Source of the DNA: Chlorobiota bacterium
GTDB lineage: Bacteria > Bacteroidota > Chlorobiia > Chlorobiales > Chlorobiaceae
Assembly: GCA_016868665.1 (NCBI GenBank)
Contig: VGGK01000006.1
Location: forward strand, 22,536 to 86,535
DNA length: 64,000 nucleotides
Direction of reading: 5' to 3'
Below the pieces are notes generated by a model that was not told the DNA's origin, did no database searches, and saw only the letters and a program-made list of their open reading frames with translations. Shown here in pieces: positions 1 through 9,634 of this stretch. Numbering within the stretch: the first letter of the stretch is position 1; every line of letters begins with the position of its first letter. Position numbers and translations under genes: made by a program.

Positions 1-2
1 GG

Positions 3-154
3 AAGCAGGCTTCGATCCGCCGCATCGATGAAGGCGATGCCGCATCAGTATCTGAAACAGAGATCGACGCCATTCTCGACAAAATATCGAAGAACGGCTA
101 TGAATCGCTTACCGGAGAGGAAAGGCGGAAACTCCTGAAAGCAGGTGGAAAGTG
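3..154 (+). CDS. C-terminal tail of a protein, probably rhomboid family (partial)
   Basis: An open frame enters from the left edge and stops with TGA at 152-154. The visible 50 residues are charged and end in KLLKAGGK. The segment IDAILDKISKNGYESLT resembles the C-terminal cytoplasmic tail that follows the membrane domain in rhomboid-family proteins of Bacteroidetes and Chlorobi. No membrane segment or catalytic Ser/His lies inside the window, so the family call rests only on this tail and is tentative. The next gene begins 5 bases downstream, which suggests co-transcription. Confidence 0.45.
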
Positions 155-159
155 ATATC

Positions 160-615
160 ATGAAGGAAAAGAACCATCTTTTCGCTTCAGCCGGAAAAAA
201 AGCTGCCAGCCTGCTGAAGGATCCGGAAAAAACGAAAAAGCTGCTTGATGCGGCTTTGAGGCGTTCTTCATCCACAGGACACTCGTCGCCTGTTTTTTCG
301 CTCGGCGAAAAATTGCAGGCAGCAGTCCGCATGATACGCGCCTATATCCAGAAAGAGTATACCGACATCCCGTGGCAGACCATCATCGCCATGACCTCGG
401 CTCTGATCTATTTCGTCTGGCCGCTGGACGCAATTGCGGATTTCATACCCCTTCTTGGTTTTGCCGACGATGCAGCCATCCTGTCGGCCGTGCTTGCCTC
501 CATCAATCATGATCTCGACCGTTTTCTTTCGTGGGAAAAAAAACGACGCTCAGACGCGGAAACCATCCCCTGCGAAGAGATCGATTCCGAACGGATCGAC
601 AACTCCGGTCACTGA
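160..615 (+). CDS. YkvA-like DUF1232 membrane protein
   Basis: A 151-residue protein. The ATG at 160 is preferred to a GTG at 145, which would overlap the preceding gene. The first half is basic and helical. Around residues 85-125 lies the DUF1232 core: a hydrophobic stretch with the pattern YFVWPLDAIADFIPLLGF followed by DDAAIL, matching the typical P-D-x-I-P-D/L-G-x-x-D-D motif. A charged tail follows. The family is widespread and membrane associated, with no established biochemical role. It overlaps the convergent rlmD gene by 7 bases. Confidence 0.75.
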   Translation: MKEKNHLFASAGKKAASLLKDPEKTKKLLDAALRRSSSTGHSSPVFSLGEKLQAAVRMIRAYIQKEYTDIPWQTIIAMTSALIYFVWPLDAIADFIPLLGFADDAAILSAVLASINHDLDRFLSWEKKRRSDAETIPCEEIDSERIDNSGH

Positions 616-2045
616 GCGATACGTTCGAAACAGGCGACGCTTTCGACGTGAACTGTGTGCGGGAACATGTCGACCGGCTGAACCGAAACGAGCCTGTACC
701 CGTTCCGGCATATCTCCCGGCCGTCGCGGGCAAGATTCGAAGGGTTGCAGCTCACATATACGATTCGCCTTGCTCCGAGTCTGATCATCGTTTCCAGCGC
801 TTTGGGATGCATGCCGGCTCTGGGTGGATCGGTTACGATTACTCCAGGAGCCTCGTATTGAGAGAGCCGTTGCAGCAGTGCCTGAAAATCCTTGAGGTCG
901 GCCTGGAAAAAGTCAGCGTTAGCAATACCGTTCATCGACGCATTCATGGCTGCATCCCTGAGTGAGCTTTCAACCACTTCTATGCCGACAGCCTGTCGGC
1001 AATGCCTGGCCAGATAGAGCGTTATGGTTCCGGTACCGCAGTAGAGGTCGTAGACGGTATCGTCATCGCGCAAGCCCGCAACCTTTATGATTTCATCGTA
1101 GAGCACCTCTGCCTGTCTGGTGTTTGTCTGGAAAAAAGAATTCGCAGATACCCGGAAATCAAGCGATCCCAGGCTTTCAGTTAATGAACCGCTGCCCTGA
1201 ATCGTATACTCATAGTCGCCAGTCGCTACAGTATTTTTTTTAGCCGTGACATTGTTCACCACCGTCAGTCGCTCTTCGGGAAGAGCCTCTGCAAGAAAAT
1301 CCGCATATTGTTTCATGAGTTTCGCATCATACCACGACGTGACAATGTTGACCATGATTTCTCCGCTATGCATGCTCGATCGCAGCATGAGATTTCGCAA
1401 GTACCCTTCGTGAGCCTTTACCGCATAGGGAGCAAGATGATGCTCCAAAGCGAACAGACGGGTAAGACGAAGCAGGTCGTTCATACGATCGGTCGCAAGA
1501 TAGCAGTAATCGATATCCAGCACTTTCTCGAAGTTGCCGGGCGCATGAAACCCGAGAGCGAAATCCTTGGGTCTGTCCAGTTGCTCAAGCGGGAGTTCTT
1601 CCGGTAGAAGATAGCGGATGCTGGAACAGGAAAATTCAACCTTGTTACGGTAATGAACGGGCGAATGTGCCGGCACTACCAGCTCTACAGGAGGATCGAC
1701 GAACCCGCCGATATGCTCGAGATCGTCAGCGACCTTTTTCTTTTTGTAGCGAAGCTGCGCCTCGTAGGTTACATGCATCAGCTTGCAGCCGCCGCAGACT
1801 CCGAAATATCCGCATTTCGGTTCCACCCTGTCAGGAGAGCCCTCGACAACCTGAAGCGCCTGCGCGTCGATAAACCGCTGTTTCACCCTCCTGACCAGCA
1901 CCCGAACGCGGTCGCCCGGAGCCAGCATGCCGCTTACCATGACGCCCATGCCATTGTCAAGCCGACCGAAACAACGGTCTTTATCGGCAAAATCGGTGAT
2001 CGTCAGCTCGAAGATATCGCCTTTTTTCAGGATTGCGCTTTCCAT
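609..2045 (-). CDS. rlmD: 23S rRNA (uracil-5-)-methyltransferase, RumA/RlmD type
   Basis: A 478-residue SAM-dependent enzyme that makes 5-methyluridine in 23S rRNA. It has an N-terminal TRAM-like beta domain (residues 5-65) and a [4Fe-4S] binding pattern with Cys78, Cys84 and Cys87 plus a candidate fourth ligand at Cys181. The SAM motif is DLYCGTGT, followed by TDPPRAG and the catalytic-loop VSCNPSNLARD containing the nucleophilic Cys. All key residues of the RlmD/RlmC group are present. RlmCD-type dual specificity cannot be excluded from sequence. The 3' end overlaps the convergent YkvA-like gene by 7 bases, and the upstream ROK gene ends 12 bases before its start. Confidence 0.88.
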   Translation of the reverse strand: MESAILKKGDIFELTITDFADKDRCFGRLDNGMGVMVSGMLAPGDRVRVLVRRVKQRFIDAQALQVVEGSPDRVEPKCGYFGVCGGCKLMHVTYEAQLRYKKKKVADDLEHIGGFVDPPVELVVPAHSPVHYRNKVEFSCSSIRYLLPEELPLEQLDRPKDFALGFHAPGNFEKVLDIDYCYLATDRMNDLLRLTRLFALEHHLAPYAVKAHEGYLRNLMLRSSMHSGEIMVNIVTSWYDAKLMKQYADFLAEALPEERLTVVNNVTAKKNTVATGDYEYTIQGSGSLTESLGSLDFRVSANSFFQTNTRQAEVLYDEIIKVAGLRDDDTVYDLYCGTGTITLYLARHCRQAVGIEVVESSLRDAAMNASMNGIANADFFQADLKDFQALLQRLSQYEAPGVIVTDPPRAGMHPKALETMIRLGARRIVYVSCNPSNLARDGREICRNGYRLVSVQPVDMFPHTVHVESVACFERIAQ

Positions 2046-2057
2046 ACGCTGTACTTT

Positions 2058-2981
2058 TCATGTTTCAAGTCCTGCAGCAAGCAGGGCTGCTCCTAATACA
2101 CCGGCACTGTCACCAAACCGGGGTTTCAGCAGCGGCACCATTAACTTTTTGCTGAACAGACCGCCTTCGATAATGCCTCGGGTCTTTTCAGAATAGAGCG
2201 TATCGATATTTCCGACGCCTCCGCCGATGATGCAGCAGTGAGGATCGAGAATATTGAGTACGGCTGAAAGGGCAGCGCCGAAATACACGGTCAGGCGCCG
2301 GATTGTCGCTTCCGCTGCAGTGTCCTCAGAAACCAGGGCGGCGATCTCCCTCAGAGATTTTGAAAAACCCGTCAGTGACCGGTAATATCCTTCAAGCGCC
2401 GGGCCCGAAATAACCGTCTCTACACATCCTCTTTTACCGCAGTAACAAGGCTCGCCGTCCGGAATGAGAACATTATGGCCCCACTCTCCCGCAATACCGT
2501 GAGCTCCTGTAAGCACCCTGCCGCCCGAAACGATACCGCCTCCCACGCCGGTACCGATAATCATGCCGAATGCAGTCCGTCCGTCTCCTTCACGCATGAC
2601 ATCCCTTCCCGCGCCCAGCAGCGACTCGGCAAGAACAAAACAGTTCGCATCGTTGGCAATAACCGTTTCCCTCCTCAGAAGATACTCCAGATCGCCTTTC
2701 AGATCGCGACCGTTAAGGCAACGCGTATTGGAATTGCTCATGCTGCATGAAGCCTCCTCGTATCTTCCGGGAGTACCTATTCCGATACGCGGCGGCAAAG
2801 GACATCCCGTCTCTTCCGAAAGCCCTTCAAGCAATCCGACGATCCTTCGGAGAATACGTTCATAACCGGAATCAGCTGCGGTGGGAATCCTTCTGCGAAT
2901 CAGCTGTCTCATATTGCTGTCGGTTATGACCGCCTCGATCTTCGTTCCCCCTAGATCTACCCCCCAGTACCGTTCGTTCAT
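2058..2981 (-). CDS. ROK-family sugar kinase (glucokinase-like)
   Basis: A 307-residue cytosolic kinase. The start is the ATG at 2981, giving MNERYWGVDLGGTKIEA; an upstream in-frame extension would lie inside the PAP2 gene. The DLGGTK phosphate-binding motif is at the N terminus, GTGVGGGIVSGG is central, and the ROK zinc motif CYCGKRGCVET lies near residue 175. The catalytic-base region EWGHN precedes the zinc motif. The substrate is probably glucose or another hexose or N-acyl hexosamine, and cannot be fixed by eye. The start codon overlaps the PAP2 stop as ATGA, so the two genes are probably translationally coupled. Confidence 0.82.
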   Translation of the reverse strand: MNERYWGVDLGGTKIEAVITDSNMRQLIRRRIPTAADSGYERILRRIVGLLEGLSEETGCPLPPRIGIGTPGRYEEASCSMSNSNTRCLNGRDLKGDLEYLLRRETVIANDANCFVLAESLLGAGRDVMREGDGRTAFGMIIGTGVGGGIVSGGRVLTGAHGIAGEWGHNVLIPDGEPCYCGKRGCVETVISGPALEGYYRSLTGFSKSLREIAALVSEDTAAEATIRRLTVYFGAALSAVLNILDPHCCIIGGGVGNIDTLYSEKTRGIIEGGLFSKKLMVPLLKPRFGDSAGVLGAALLAAGLET

Positions 2982-3577
2982 GTATCGGAAAATCCTTTCC
3001 TTTTCAGCAAAGGCTGCAGAACGTTCTTGAACGCCCAGGAAAACAGAAGATAGGCCAGCAGGCCGCTGAAACAACCGATGGCGAAGCCTGCGAGCACATC
3101 ACCGGGATAATGAACACCGACATATATCCTTGAATATCCTACAAGAAAAGCGTAGCAGGCCATCAGAAAAACCATTATCCTCTCGACCCGCTCCCCGCGA
3201 CCGAACACTATCCAGAAGACAGAAGCGACTGCCGCCGAATTCGCCGCATGTGAGGAAGCGAACGAATAAGAACGCGACTGGTCGATCAGCAAACGGCATC
3301 CATCGATAACAAAGCAGGGACGGATTCGCTGAACCAGCGGTTTGAGAATGCCGGATGCCGTGTAATCGGCAATGCCGACGGCAAGCAGCCCTATGGCAAT
3401 AACGGCGAAGCCGCTGTGCCCTTTTCTGATAAAAATAAAGAGCGCAGCGAGCAGAAACAGATGTGATGAAAGCTTGAACATGGTAAGAAATACCATGAGG
3501 TCATCGAGAGCAGGATGTACCATATATGAGTTAACCCACAGGAAAACCCGGGCATCAATCTCTCCGACCATATCCAT
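2978..3577 (-). CDS. PAP2-superfamily membrane phosphatase
   Basis: A 199-residue protein with about five membrane segments and the three-part PAP2 catalytic signature. Motif 1 is KPLVQRIRP. Motif 2 is SFASSHAAN, where the usual PSGH is ASSH but the His is kept. Motif 3 is SRIYVGVHYPGDV, with the Arg, His and Asp of the catalytic set. Such enzymes dephosphorylate undecaprenyl pyrophosphate or phosphatidic acid derivatives at the membrane. It lies just downstream of yidC (6-base gap) and its stop overlaps the ROK-kinase start. Confidence 0.82.
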   Translation of the reverse strand: MDMVGEIDARVFLWVNSYMVHPALDDLMVFLTMFKLSSHLFLLAALFIFIRKGHSGFAVIAIGLLAVGIADYTASGILKPLVQRIRPCFVIDGCRLLIDQSRSYSFASSHAANSAAVASVFWIVFGRGERVERIMVFLMACYAFLVGYSRIYVGVHYPGDVLAGFAIGCFSGLLAYLLFSWAFKNVLQPLLKRKGFSDT

Positions 3578-3583
3578 ACGCGG

Positions 3584-5329
3584 TCACTTCTTGGACCGGC
3601 CCTTCTGTTTTTTCGGAGCAGCAGCGGCAATAGCGGCGTCAAGCGCGGCTTTCGGCACATCATCGGCGGACGTCGTGGAATTGATGTAGAACTGCTGGGC
3701 AACGCTGAATACATTGAACATCAGGTAATATAGACCCAGACCCGCCGGAAGATTATTGAAAAACAGCAGCATCATGACCGGAAATACGTAGAGCAGTACC
3801 TTCATCTGCTCGTTGGTCTGGGCTGTCGGCGTGATTTTCTGCTGGATGAATACCGTTATACCCATAAGGATCGGAAAAACCGCAATATGATCACCATAGA
3901 CAGGTATGCTGAATCCGAAATCAAGAATCGAATCCGGCACAGAAAGATCTTTTGCCCAGAGGAAACCATGATGACGAAGTTCGATCGATGAACGGAACAC
4001 ATAGAACATCGCAAATAGCAGCGGCATCTGAAGTAATACCGGAAGACAGCCTCCCAGAGGATTGACGCCTGCTTCCTTGTATATCCTGCCCAGTTCGCTC
4101 TGCAGCTTGGCCGGATTATCCTTGTACTTTTCCTGAAGGTCCTTGAGCGCCGGCTGCAAAGCCGCCATCTTTTTCATTGACTTCGTTGACGCCATGGTGA
4201 GCGGATAGGTGACCAGTTTGATCAGCAGGGCGAAAATGATAATGATAACGCCGTAATTGCTGATAAAGCCGTTCATCCAGGTAAAGACAGGAAGAATGAT
4301 GAACTCGGCAAAAGGCCTGGTCAGCCAATCCCAGCCGAAATCCATGATTTTTTCGAGATCGGCGTCGAGCTTCTTTACGGTATTGTAATCGAGAGGACCA
4401 ATGTAGAGACTGTAACGGTTCTCGGTTACGTTATCCGACGAAGGCACCGGCATTTTCAGTGAGGCAAGGTACTCCTCGAAATGACCCCCCTGGCGTTTGC
4501 CCTCAAGATAAATTCCTGCCGTTTTGCTTTCGGGTATCAGGGCCGCAGTGAAATATTTGTTCCGCACTGCAACCCACCCGGCTTCGCCCGACTGCTCTTC
4601 GCGATAGGTCTCGTTATCCTTGGATGCATCGATCTTCACCAGACTTCCGCCGAGATACCCCCCGGCAAGTGCATTGTGCGATTCATCCTCGCGATTTTTT
4701 TCGGAGTATGTCAGTCCTCCGTCCCATTGCAGCTGATACTCGTTTCCGGCAAGCGCATTGTTGAATCCGGTAAGTTTGACGTCGTAATCGATCTTATAGC
4801 TGTTCCCGGAAAAACGGTAGATAATCTCGATAGCCTGGGATTGACCGATGTCGAGCCTGTAGCGCACCGAAGAACTCTCCGCTCCTTTGAGATTGATCTT
4901 CGAGCCGCTGGCGATCGGCTTGAAATAGAGATCTCTCGTATCGATTTTCTTTCCGTCATTACTCAGAAAAAGCAGGGAAAGCGCACCTTTCCGAGCATTG
5001 CTGACAAGATCGAACGGCTGAAGTTTTCCGTCAAGATGTTTTTTAAGTACTACAGAGCTGATCGTAGCGCCTTTCGATGAGAGCGTGATTTTCATAAGAT
5101 CGTTCTCAACGGTCATCACCTCAGCCTCTCCGGCAGACGCATCCGCAAAAACCCCGAAAGCGTCCGAAGGCTTTTCGGGTGCAGGCGCGCCTGGTGATTC
5201 CTGTTCCGTATTCTGACTCTTCCTGCCATTTTCGGCAAGAGGTGCTTTCGTTTCCGGCGACATGAACTGCAGCCAGACAATCATGATCAAAGCTATCAGC
5301 GCAAGACCTGTCACTGAATTTCTATCCAT
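3584..5329 (-). CDS. yidC: Membrane protein insertase YidC
   Basis: A 581-residue YidC/OxaA insertase of the Gram-negative type. It has an N-terminal signal-anchor segment (residues 7-23), a linker rich in Pro/Glu, and a large periplasmic beta domain (about 60-330). The conserved five-helix insertase domain begins near [14 protein letters not shown] and includes [19 protein letters not shown] and the [20 protein letters not shown] block. A basic C-terminal tail (KKQKGRSKK) fits ribosome contact. Its ATG shares one base with the stop of yidD, which matches the conserved rpmH-rnpA-yidD-yidC order next to dnaA. Confidence 0.97.
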   Translation of the reverse strand: MDRNSVTGLALIALIMIVWLQFMSPETKAPLAENGRKSQNTEQESPGAPAPEKPSDAFGVFADASAGEAEVMTVENDLMKITLSSKGATISSVVLKKHLDGKLQPFDLVSNARKGALSLLFLSNDGKKIDTRDLYFKPIASGSKINLKGAESSSVRYRLDIGQSQAIEIIYRFSGNSYKIDYDVKLTGFNNALAGNEYQLQWDGGLTYSEKNREDESHNALAGGYLGGSLVKIDASKDNETYREEQSGEAGWVAVRNKYFTAALIPESKTAGIYLEGKRQGGHFEEYLASLKMPVPSSDNVTENRYSLYIGPLDYNTVKKLDADLEKIMDFGWDWLTRPFAEFIILPVFTWMNGFISNYGVIIIIFALLIKLVTYPLTMASTKSMKKMAALQPALKDLQEKYKDNPAKLQSELGRIYKEAGVNPLGGCLPVLLQMPLLFAMFYVFRSSIELRHHGFLWAKDLSVPDSILDFGFSIPVYGDHIAVFPILMGITVFIQQKITPTAQTNEQMKVLLYVFPVMMLLFFNNLPAGLGLYYLMFNVFSVAQQFYINSTTSADDVPKAALDAAIAAAAPKKQKGRSKK

Positions 5330-5622
5330 TATCGCCTTCTCTTTAAGTTGTCCAGTGTTCTACCGGATTTCAACGGCACCGGGTCATAACCGCCTTTTGA
5401 AAAAGGATTGCAGCGAAGCACTCGCCAGATCGTAAGCCACGATGCGTAAAAAAAATTGTGCTCTTCATACGCATCAAGCGCATACTGCGAACAGGTGGGA
5501 TAGTATCTGCAGGACGGACCGAGCAATGGGGACAAAAATGCGCGATAAAACCTGATCAGGGCAACAGGCAACAGATTAACAATCTCACCAGGCGACATGC
5601 TTTTCACAATTTGCTTCTTCAT
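5329..5622 (-). CDS. yidD: Membrane protein insertion efficiency factor YidD
   Basis: About 97 residues if it starts at the Met of [10 protein letters not shown] further upstream in-frame start at 5661 and an internal one at MSPGEIV are also possible. The family core is clear: [20 protein letters not shown], then [12 protein letters not shown] and [14 protein letters not shown]. The paired cysteines of the CRYxPTCSxYA motif are kept. YidD is a small amphipathic membrane-associated protein that assists YidC. It lies between rnpA and yidC, and its stop codon overlaps the yidC start by one base. Confidence 0.9.
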   Translation of the reverse strand: MKKQIVKSMSPGEIVNLLPVALIRFYRAFLSPLLGPSCRYYPTCSQYALDAYEEHNFFYASWLTIWRVLRCNPFSKGGYDPVPLKSGRTLDNLKRRR

Positions 5623-5679
5623 TCGTAACGAAAACAGTCTCCGCGAACCGACAGCTTGCATCGAGCCCGCAATATGCTT

Positions 5680-6093
5680 TCAACTGTTTATGATAGTAAA
5701 CAATAATCTGCTTATTTCCCTTCGTAAAACATCCAGGGTGGGCAAGTCGCGCCCGGATCCGCTGTAGACGATGGCAATACAGAGCGTTTCAGAAAAACGA
5801 ATTTCGCAACCTGTCGTCCGCTTTTCGGTCAGCATGTACTTTTCGAGCCGGTACGCCTCTTTGAGAAGCCGCCTGATCATGTTTCGCGAAACCGCATCTC
5901 TGACCTTTTTTCTGCCAACGGCAAAAAGAACGGCCGCAGGCGCTCTCCTGTGCAGGGCACCTGTTTTAAGATTCGCGTAAACAATTGTAACATGCTCGCC
6001 ATTCAGTTTTTTCCTGCTTCTGAAAAGAGCCGCAATAAACTGTTCTTTCCTCAGTATTTCATGCTTGCGCAGCGAATTGACGGCCACAATCAA
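5680..6093 (-). CDS. rnpA: Ribonuclease P protein component
   Basis: A 137-residue basic protein. The N-terminal part contains the RnpA start pattern LRKHEILRKEQFIAALFRSRKKLNG. The signature helix VSRNMIRRLLKEAYR (about residues 85-100) carries the conserved RNxxRR motif that binds the catalytic RNA of RNase P and the tRNA precursor leader. The family is usually 110-130 residues, so the extra C-terminal 20 residues are a mild extension. It lies 63 bases downstream of rpmH in the expected operon order. Confidence 0.93.
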   Translation of the reverse strand: MIVAVNSLRKHEILRKEQFIAALFRSRKKLNGEHVTIVYANLKTGALHRRAPAAVLFAVGRKKVRDAVSRNMIRRLLKEAYRLEKYMLTEKRTTGCEIRFSETLCIAIVYSGSGRDLPTLDVLRREISRLLFTIINS

Positions 6094-6156
6094 TCTGAAG
6101 GTAAAAAACAGACGCCTTTATGAGCTATCTTCGTCAGTTGGCCCCGCATGACGAAC

Positions 6157-6318
6157 TTATCTGGAGGCAGTACCCATTTCGCTGCTGACCGTCAGGCGAT
6201 GCCGCCCTTTTGCCCTTCTTGAAGCGAGCACTTTCCGTCCGTTCTTGGTGGACATTCTCAGTCTGAACCCGTGCTTGTTTCTTCTTTTTCTATTACTTGG
6301 CTGAAATGTTCTTTTCAT
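6157..6318 (-). CDS. rpmH: Ribosomal protein bL34
   Basis: A 53-residue, very basic protein read on the minus strand, starting [19 protein letters not shown] and continuing with [19 protein letters not shown]. This matches the invariant L34 core (TxQPSxxKRxRxHGFRxRMxTxxGRxVLxxRRxKGR). A seven-to-ten-residue C-terminal extension, [11 protein letters not shown], goes beyond the usual 44-46 residues. It is the first gene of the leftward rpmH-rnpA-yidD-yidC cluster and is divergent from dnaA across the putative origin. Confidence 0.95.
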   Translation of the reverse strand: MKRTFQPSNRKRRNKHGFRLRMSTKNGRKVLASRRAKGRHRLTVSSEMGTASR

Positions 6319-6733
6319 CTCATGTTACTCCGGACTTTTTGAAAAATGTAAAAATTATGGGCATATAATGTAGCATATGGCCGGAACATATACAAGCGAT
6401 TGATCATAACAGATTACGACGCAGGGAACTCCCCGGACAGGTTATCCGCAATGTTGATAATTTGTTGACAAAAAAAACATATTACCCGCAAACACAAAAC
6501 ACAAAGGCATCCATAGCTGCCCACAGGTGTGGACAAAACCTTCACGAGAATCTTTTAATGCATGAATAATAAAGCAGATAGGGTGTTGATAACTCATACC
6601 GGCAAACGCGGCAGATCATGACGGATTTTCAACAGACCGATTGTTATTTATCCACTGAAAACAGTAACTTGCAAACATTTGATGTGGATAATTCCGATCT
6701 CCGCCCCACAATGATTACAATCAATTCGTATCC
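6319..6733. other. oriC: Putative replication origin (oriC) with DnaA-box cluster
   Basis: This 415-base non-coding gap separates divergent rpmH and dnaA. One exact DnaA box (TTATCCACA, minus strand) is at 6683-6691. One-mismatch or near boxes are at 6442-6450 (TTATCCGCA), 6452-6460, 6463-6471, 6528-6536, 6584-6592 and 6648-6656. Several face the same direction with regular spacing, and AT-rich stretches lie among them. DnaA-box clusters next to dnaA mark oriC in many bacteria, so this is the leading origin candidate. The dnaA-dnaN gap is the alternative or a second part of a bipartite origin. Confidence 0.7.
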
Positions 6734-8209
6734 ATGACTGACTCGAGATCCACCGCAAAGATGGAAAACGTATCGCAGAAACACCCGAAAAGCTCCTCAC
6801 TTGAATATCAGGTCTGGGCATCATGCCTCGATGCGATCAGGGAAAAAATAAATCCTCTCGCATTCAAGACCTGGTTTATACCCATTAAACCGCTCAGCTT
6901 TGCAGGTAACGAACTGACGATCGAGGTACCCAGTCAGTTTTTTTACGAATGGATAGAAGAGAACTACTCATCGTACCTGAAACAAGCCCTCAAGGATGTC
7001 ATAGGTCCCGATGCCAAGCTCATGTACTCGATCGTGATGGATAAATCGCAAGGCCAACCGGTAACCATCGAACTTCCTCATCAGAATTGCGTTCCGGATC
7101 AATGTCATCCGAAGAAACAGGAATCGGTCTCTTCATCGGTCGCTCGCCAGGATTTCGAAAGAAACCTTATGCGTTTCGAAACACACCTGAACACAAAATA
7201 CACCTTTGATACGCTTATACGAGGCGATTGCAACTCTCTGGCTTTCGCAGCATCGAAGTCCGTTGCCAGGCATCCCGGCGAAAATGCTTTTAACCCGCTT
7301 GTTATTTATGGCGGCGTCGGTCTTGGAAAAACACATATGATTCAGGCAATCGGAAACAGCGTCAGATCTAACTGCATCTCGGAAAAGGTACTGTATGTAT
7401 CAAGTGAAAAATTTGCGATTGATTTCGTCAATGCTATTCAGAACGGAAAAATTCAGGAGTTCTCAGCATTTTACCGTATGATCGACGTTTTGATAATCGA
7501 CGATATCCAGTTTTTTGCCGGAAAAGAAAAAACGCAGGAGGAGATATTCCACATCTTCAATACACTTCACCAATCCAACAAGCAGATTATTCTTTCTGCG
7601 GATCGACCGATCAAGGAGATAAAAGGAATTGAGGATCGATTAATATCCCGCTTCAACTGGGGACTGTCCGCAGACATACAACCGCCGGATTATGAAACGC
7701 GCAAAGCCATCATTCTCAGCAAATTACACCAGAGCGGGGTAAACCTGGATGATACGGTTATAGAGTTCATAGCAACAAATGTAACCGAAAACGTCAGGGA
7801 ACTTGAAGGATGTATCGTAAAACTCCTTGCTGCACAATCTCTCGACCACCAGGAAATCGATCTGCAGTTTACAAAATCGACCCTTAAGGACATTATCCGG
7901 CATACTACCAAACAGCTCACCCTCGATACGATAGAAAAGGCTGTGTGTTCTTTCTATAATATTACTCCAAATGATCTGAAAGGTAAATCGAAAAAGAAAG
8001 AGATCGCCGCCGGAAGACAGATGGCGATGTATCTTGCAAAACTCCTTACGGATTCTTCCCTTAAAACAATCGGACTTCATTTCGGAGGACGAGACCATTC
8101 AACGGTCATTCATGCTCTCAATACCATTGAAAAACGCGCTGAAGGCGTAAGCGAGGAAAGAAAGAAAATCGAAGAACTGAAAAAAAGGATTGAGATTCTA
8201 TCCATGTAA
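6734..8209 (+). CDS. dnaA: Chromosomal replication initiator DnaA
   Basis: A 491-residue initiator protein. Domain I (about 25-100) includes [13 protein letters not shown]. Domain III (AAA+) has Walker [10 protein letters not shown], Walker [15 protein letters not shown] and the sensor region [11 protein letters not shown]. Domain IV carries the DNA-binding signature with [10 protein letters not shown] in the helix-turn-helix. An N-terminal extension of about 20 residues precedes domain I. DnaA melts oriC and loads the helicase, and the gene sits beside the DnaA-box cluster. Confidence 0.98.
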   Translation: MTDSRSTAKMENVSQKHPKSSSLEYQVWASCLDAIREKINPLAFKTWFIPIKPLSFAGNELTIEVPSQFFYEWIEENYSSYLKQALKDVIGPDAKLMYSIVMDKSQGQPVTIELPHQNCVPDQCHPKKQESVSSSVARQDFERNLMRFETHLNTKYTFDTLIRGDCNSLAFAASKSVARHPGENAFNPLVIYGGVGLGKTHMIQAIGNSVRSNCISEKVLYVSSEKFAIDFVNAIQNGKIQEFSAFYRMIDVLIIDDIQFFAGKEKTQEEIFHIFNTLHQSNKQIILSADRPIKEIKGIEDRLISRFNWGLSADIQPPDYETRKAIILSKLHQSGVNLDDTVIEFIATNVTENVRELEGCIVKLLAAQSLDHQEIDLQFTKSTLKDIIRHTTKQLTLDTIEKAVCSFYNITPNDLKGKSKKKEIAAGRQMAMYLAKLLTDSSLKTIGLHFGGRDHSTVIHALNTIEKRAEGVSEERKKIEELKKRIEILSM

Positions 8210-8490
8210 TCCACCGAAACCGTGTATAACCTGTTGAAATCGTGTTAAGCGCATGTTGGTAAACCGCAGCTTTTCAACACACTGACCAAACGTCTGACAA
8301 TCGTAAACAAACGACCAACAGAAAACACCTGCTCCAATACACAGGTTGCCAACAGCGAGTTCTAGCGAAGTTGTAACGATAATATCAATAAATATAATGT
8401 TATACGAATCCGGTCAGTAAGTTGTCAAGAAATCAACAGGATATACAACAACAACAACATTTTATAAAATAAAAACAGATAAAGAGTAAG
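8210..8490. other. dnaA-dnaN intergenic, AT-rich
   Basis: A 281-base gap with no plausible gene. The right half is AT rich, with runs such as AATATCAATAAATATAATG, and a tandem CAACAACAA run lies near 8446-8458. A few TGTTGA- and TTCAACA-like words recall degenerate DnaA boxes, but no exact TTATCCACA is seen. It must hold the dnaN promoter and could include an unwinding element if the origin is bipartite. Confidence 0.4.
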
Positions 8491-9618
8491 ATGATGCAAT
8501 TTTCTTCAACAATACGTCACCTCCAGGATGGCGTAGGAAAGGTCTCCCTTGCGATTCCTGCAAAGACAATCGACCCAAGGTTCGATAATGTCCATTTAAG
8601 TATCGAAAACGGTACGCTTACGCTTTTCGCTACAGACGGGGAAATCTCTGTAACCGCTTTTTGTGGCGTTGAAACGACGGATTCCGGGAATATCGGGATA
8701 AAGGCAAAAACACTTCAGGAATTTCTCAGGAGCATGTATGATACCCCTGTAACATTTACAATAAATCGTCAGGAGATCAGCGATCACGGAATGGTTTCAA
8801 TAAAGACCGACAAGGGGCGATATACAATACCATGCATGTTTGAGAACAAGCAGGAAAAGAACGAGAAGGCATATGATATAGCGATTGAACTCCAAACGTC
8901 GGAATTGCTTGATCTTGTTCACAAAACGATATTCGCATGCAGTGTTGACGGAATGAGACCGGCAATGATGGGTGTTCTGTTTGAAATAGAAGAAAACAGA
9001 ATTACGGGCGTGGCAACTGACGGACACAGACTGGTACGCTGCAGAAAACCTATAGAAACGCATGTTCAGGAAAAGCAGAAAATTGTTGTCCCTGCAAGAG
9101 TTCTTTCAATTCTTCAGAAACTTTCTCAATCAGATATCGTTACGATGTCTATTGACGAAGAACGACGCTCTGTAAGATTCTGTATGGACAACGTAGTACT
9201 TGATGCTGCTCTTATCGTTGAGCCCTATCCAAATTATGAAGCCGTCATACCTGTTGAACATGACAAGAAAATGCTGGCCGAAAGGACGGATATTTACGAT
9301 TCTGTTCGAAGAGTTGGAAGGTTTTCAAGCATCGGTGATATAAAAGTTGAAGTGGATGGGGATAAAACAAGAATTATGGCTGAAAATACAAATGAGGGAG
9401 AATCGGCTCAAGAGGAAATCGGCTGCAATTTTACAGGAGAACCCATCACTATAGGATTCAATGCCAAATTCATCGAAGCGGCGCTTTCACATATTGATGA
9501 AAAGGAGATCATCATAGAGATGAAAAGTCCTACCACCGCAGTCATATTCAAACCTTCCGAACAAAAGGAACAGGAAGATCTGATTATACTTGTCATGCCT
9601 GTTCGCATCAATAATTGA
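8491..9618 (+). CDS. dnaN: DNA polymerase III beta clamp
   Basis: A 375-residue sliding clamp. Two adjacent ATG codons (8491 and 8494) are possible starts; a purine-rich AAAGAGTAAG lies upstream. The three-fold domain pattern is visible. [27 protein letters not shown] is the best-conserved block in domain 2 (continuous in the protein; key residues are the RP pair and ATDGHRL). The C terminus ends with VMPVRI, which forms the partner-binding cleft region. It follows dnaA in the standard origin order and is followed by recF after 16 bases. Confidence 0.97.
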   Translation: MMQFSSTIRHLQDGVGKVSLAIPAKTIDPRFDNVHLSIENGTLTLFATDGEISVTAFCGVETTDSGNIGIKAKTLQEFLRSMYDTPVTFTINRQEISDHGMVSIKTDKGRYTIPCMFENKQEKNEKAYDIAIELQTSELLDLVHKTIFACSVDGMRPAMMGVLFEIEENRITGVATDGHRLVRCRKPIETHVQEKQKIVVPARVLSILQKLSQSDIVTMSIDEERRSVRFCMDNVVLDAALIVEPYPNYEAVIPVEHDKKMLAERTDIYDSVRRVGRFSSIGDIKVEVDGDKTRIMAENTNEGESAQEEIGCNFTGEPITIGFNAKFIEAALSHIDEKEIIIEMKSPTTAVIFKPSEQKEQEDLIILVMPVRINN

Positions 9619-9634
9619 CAGGAGATAGTCGTTC

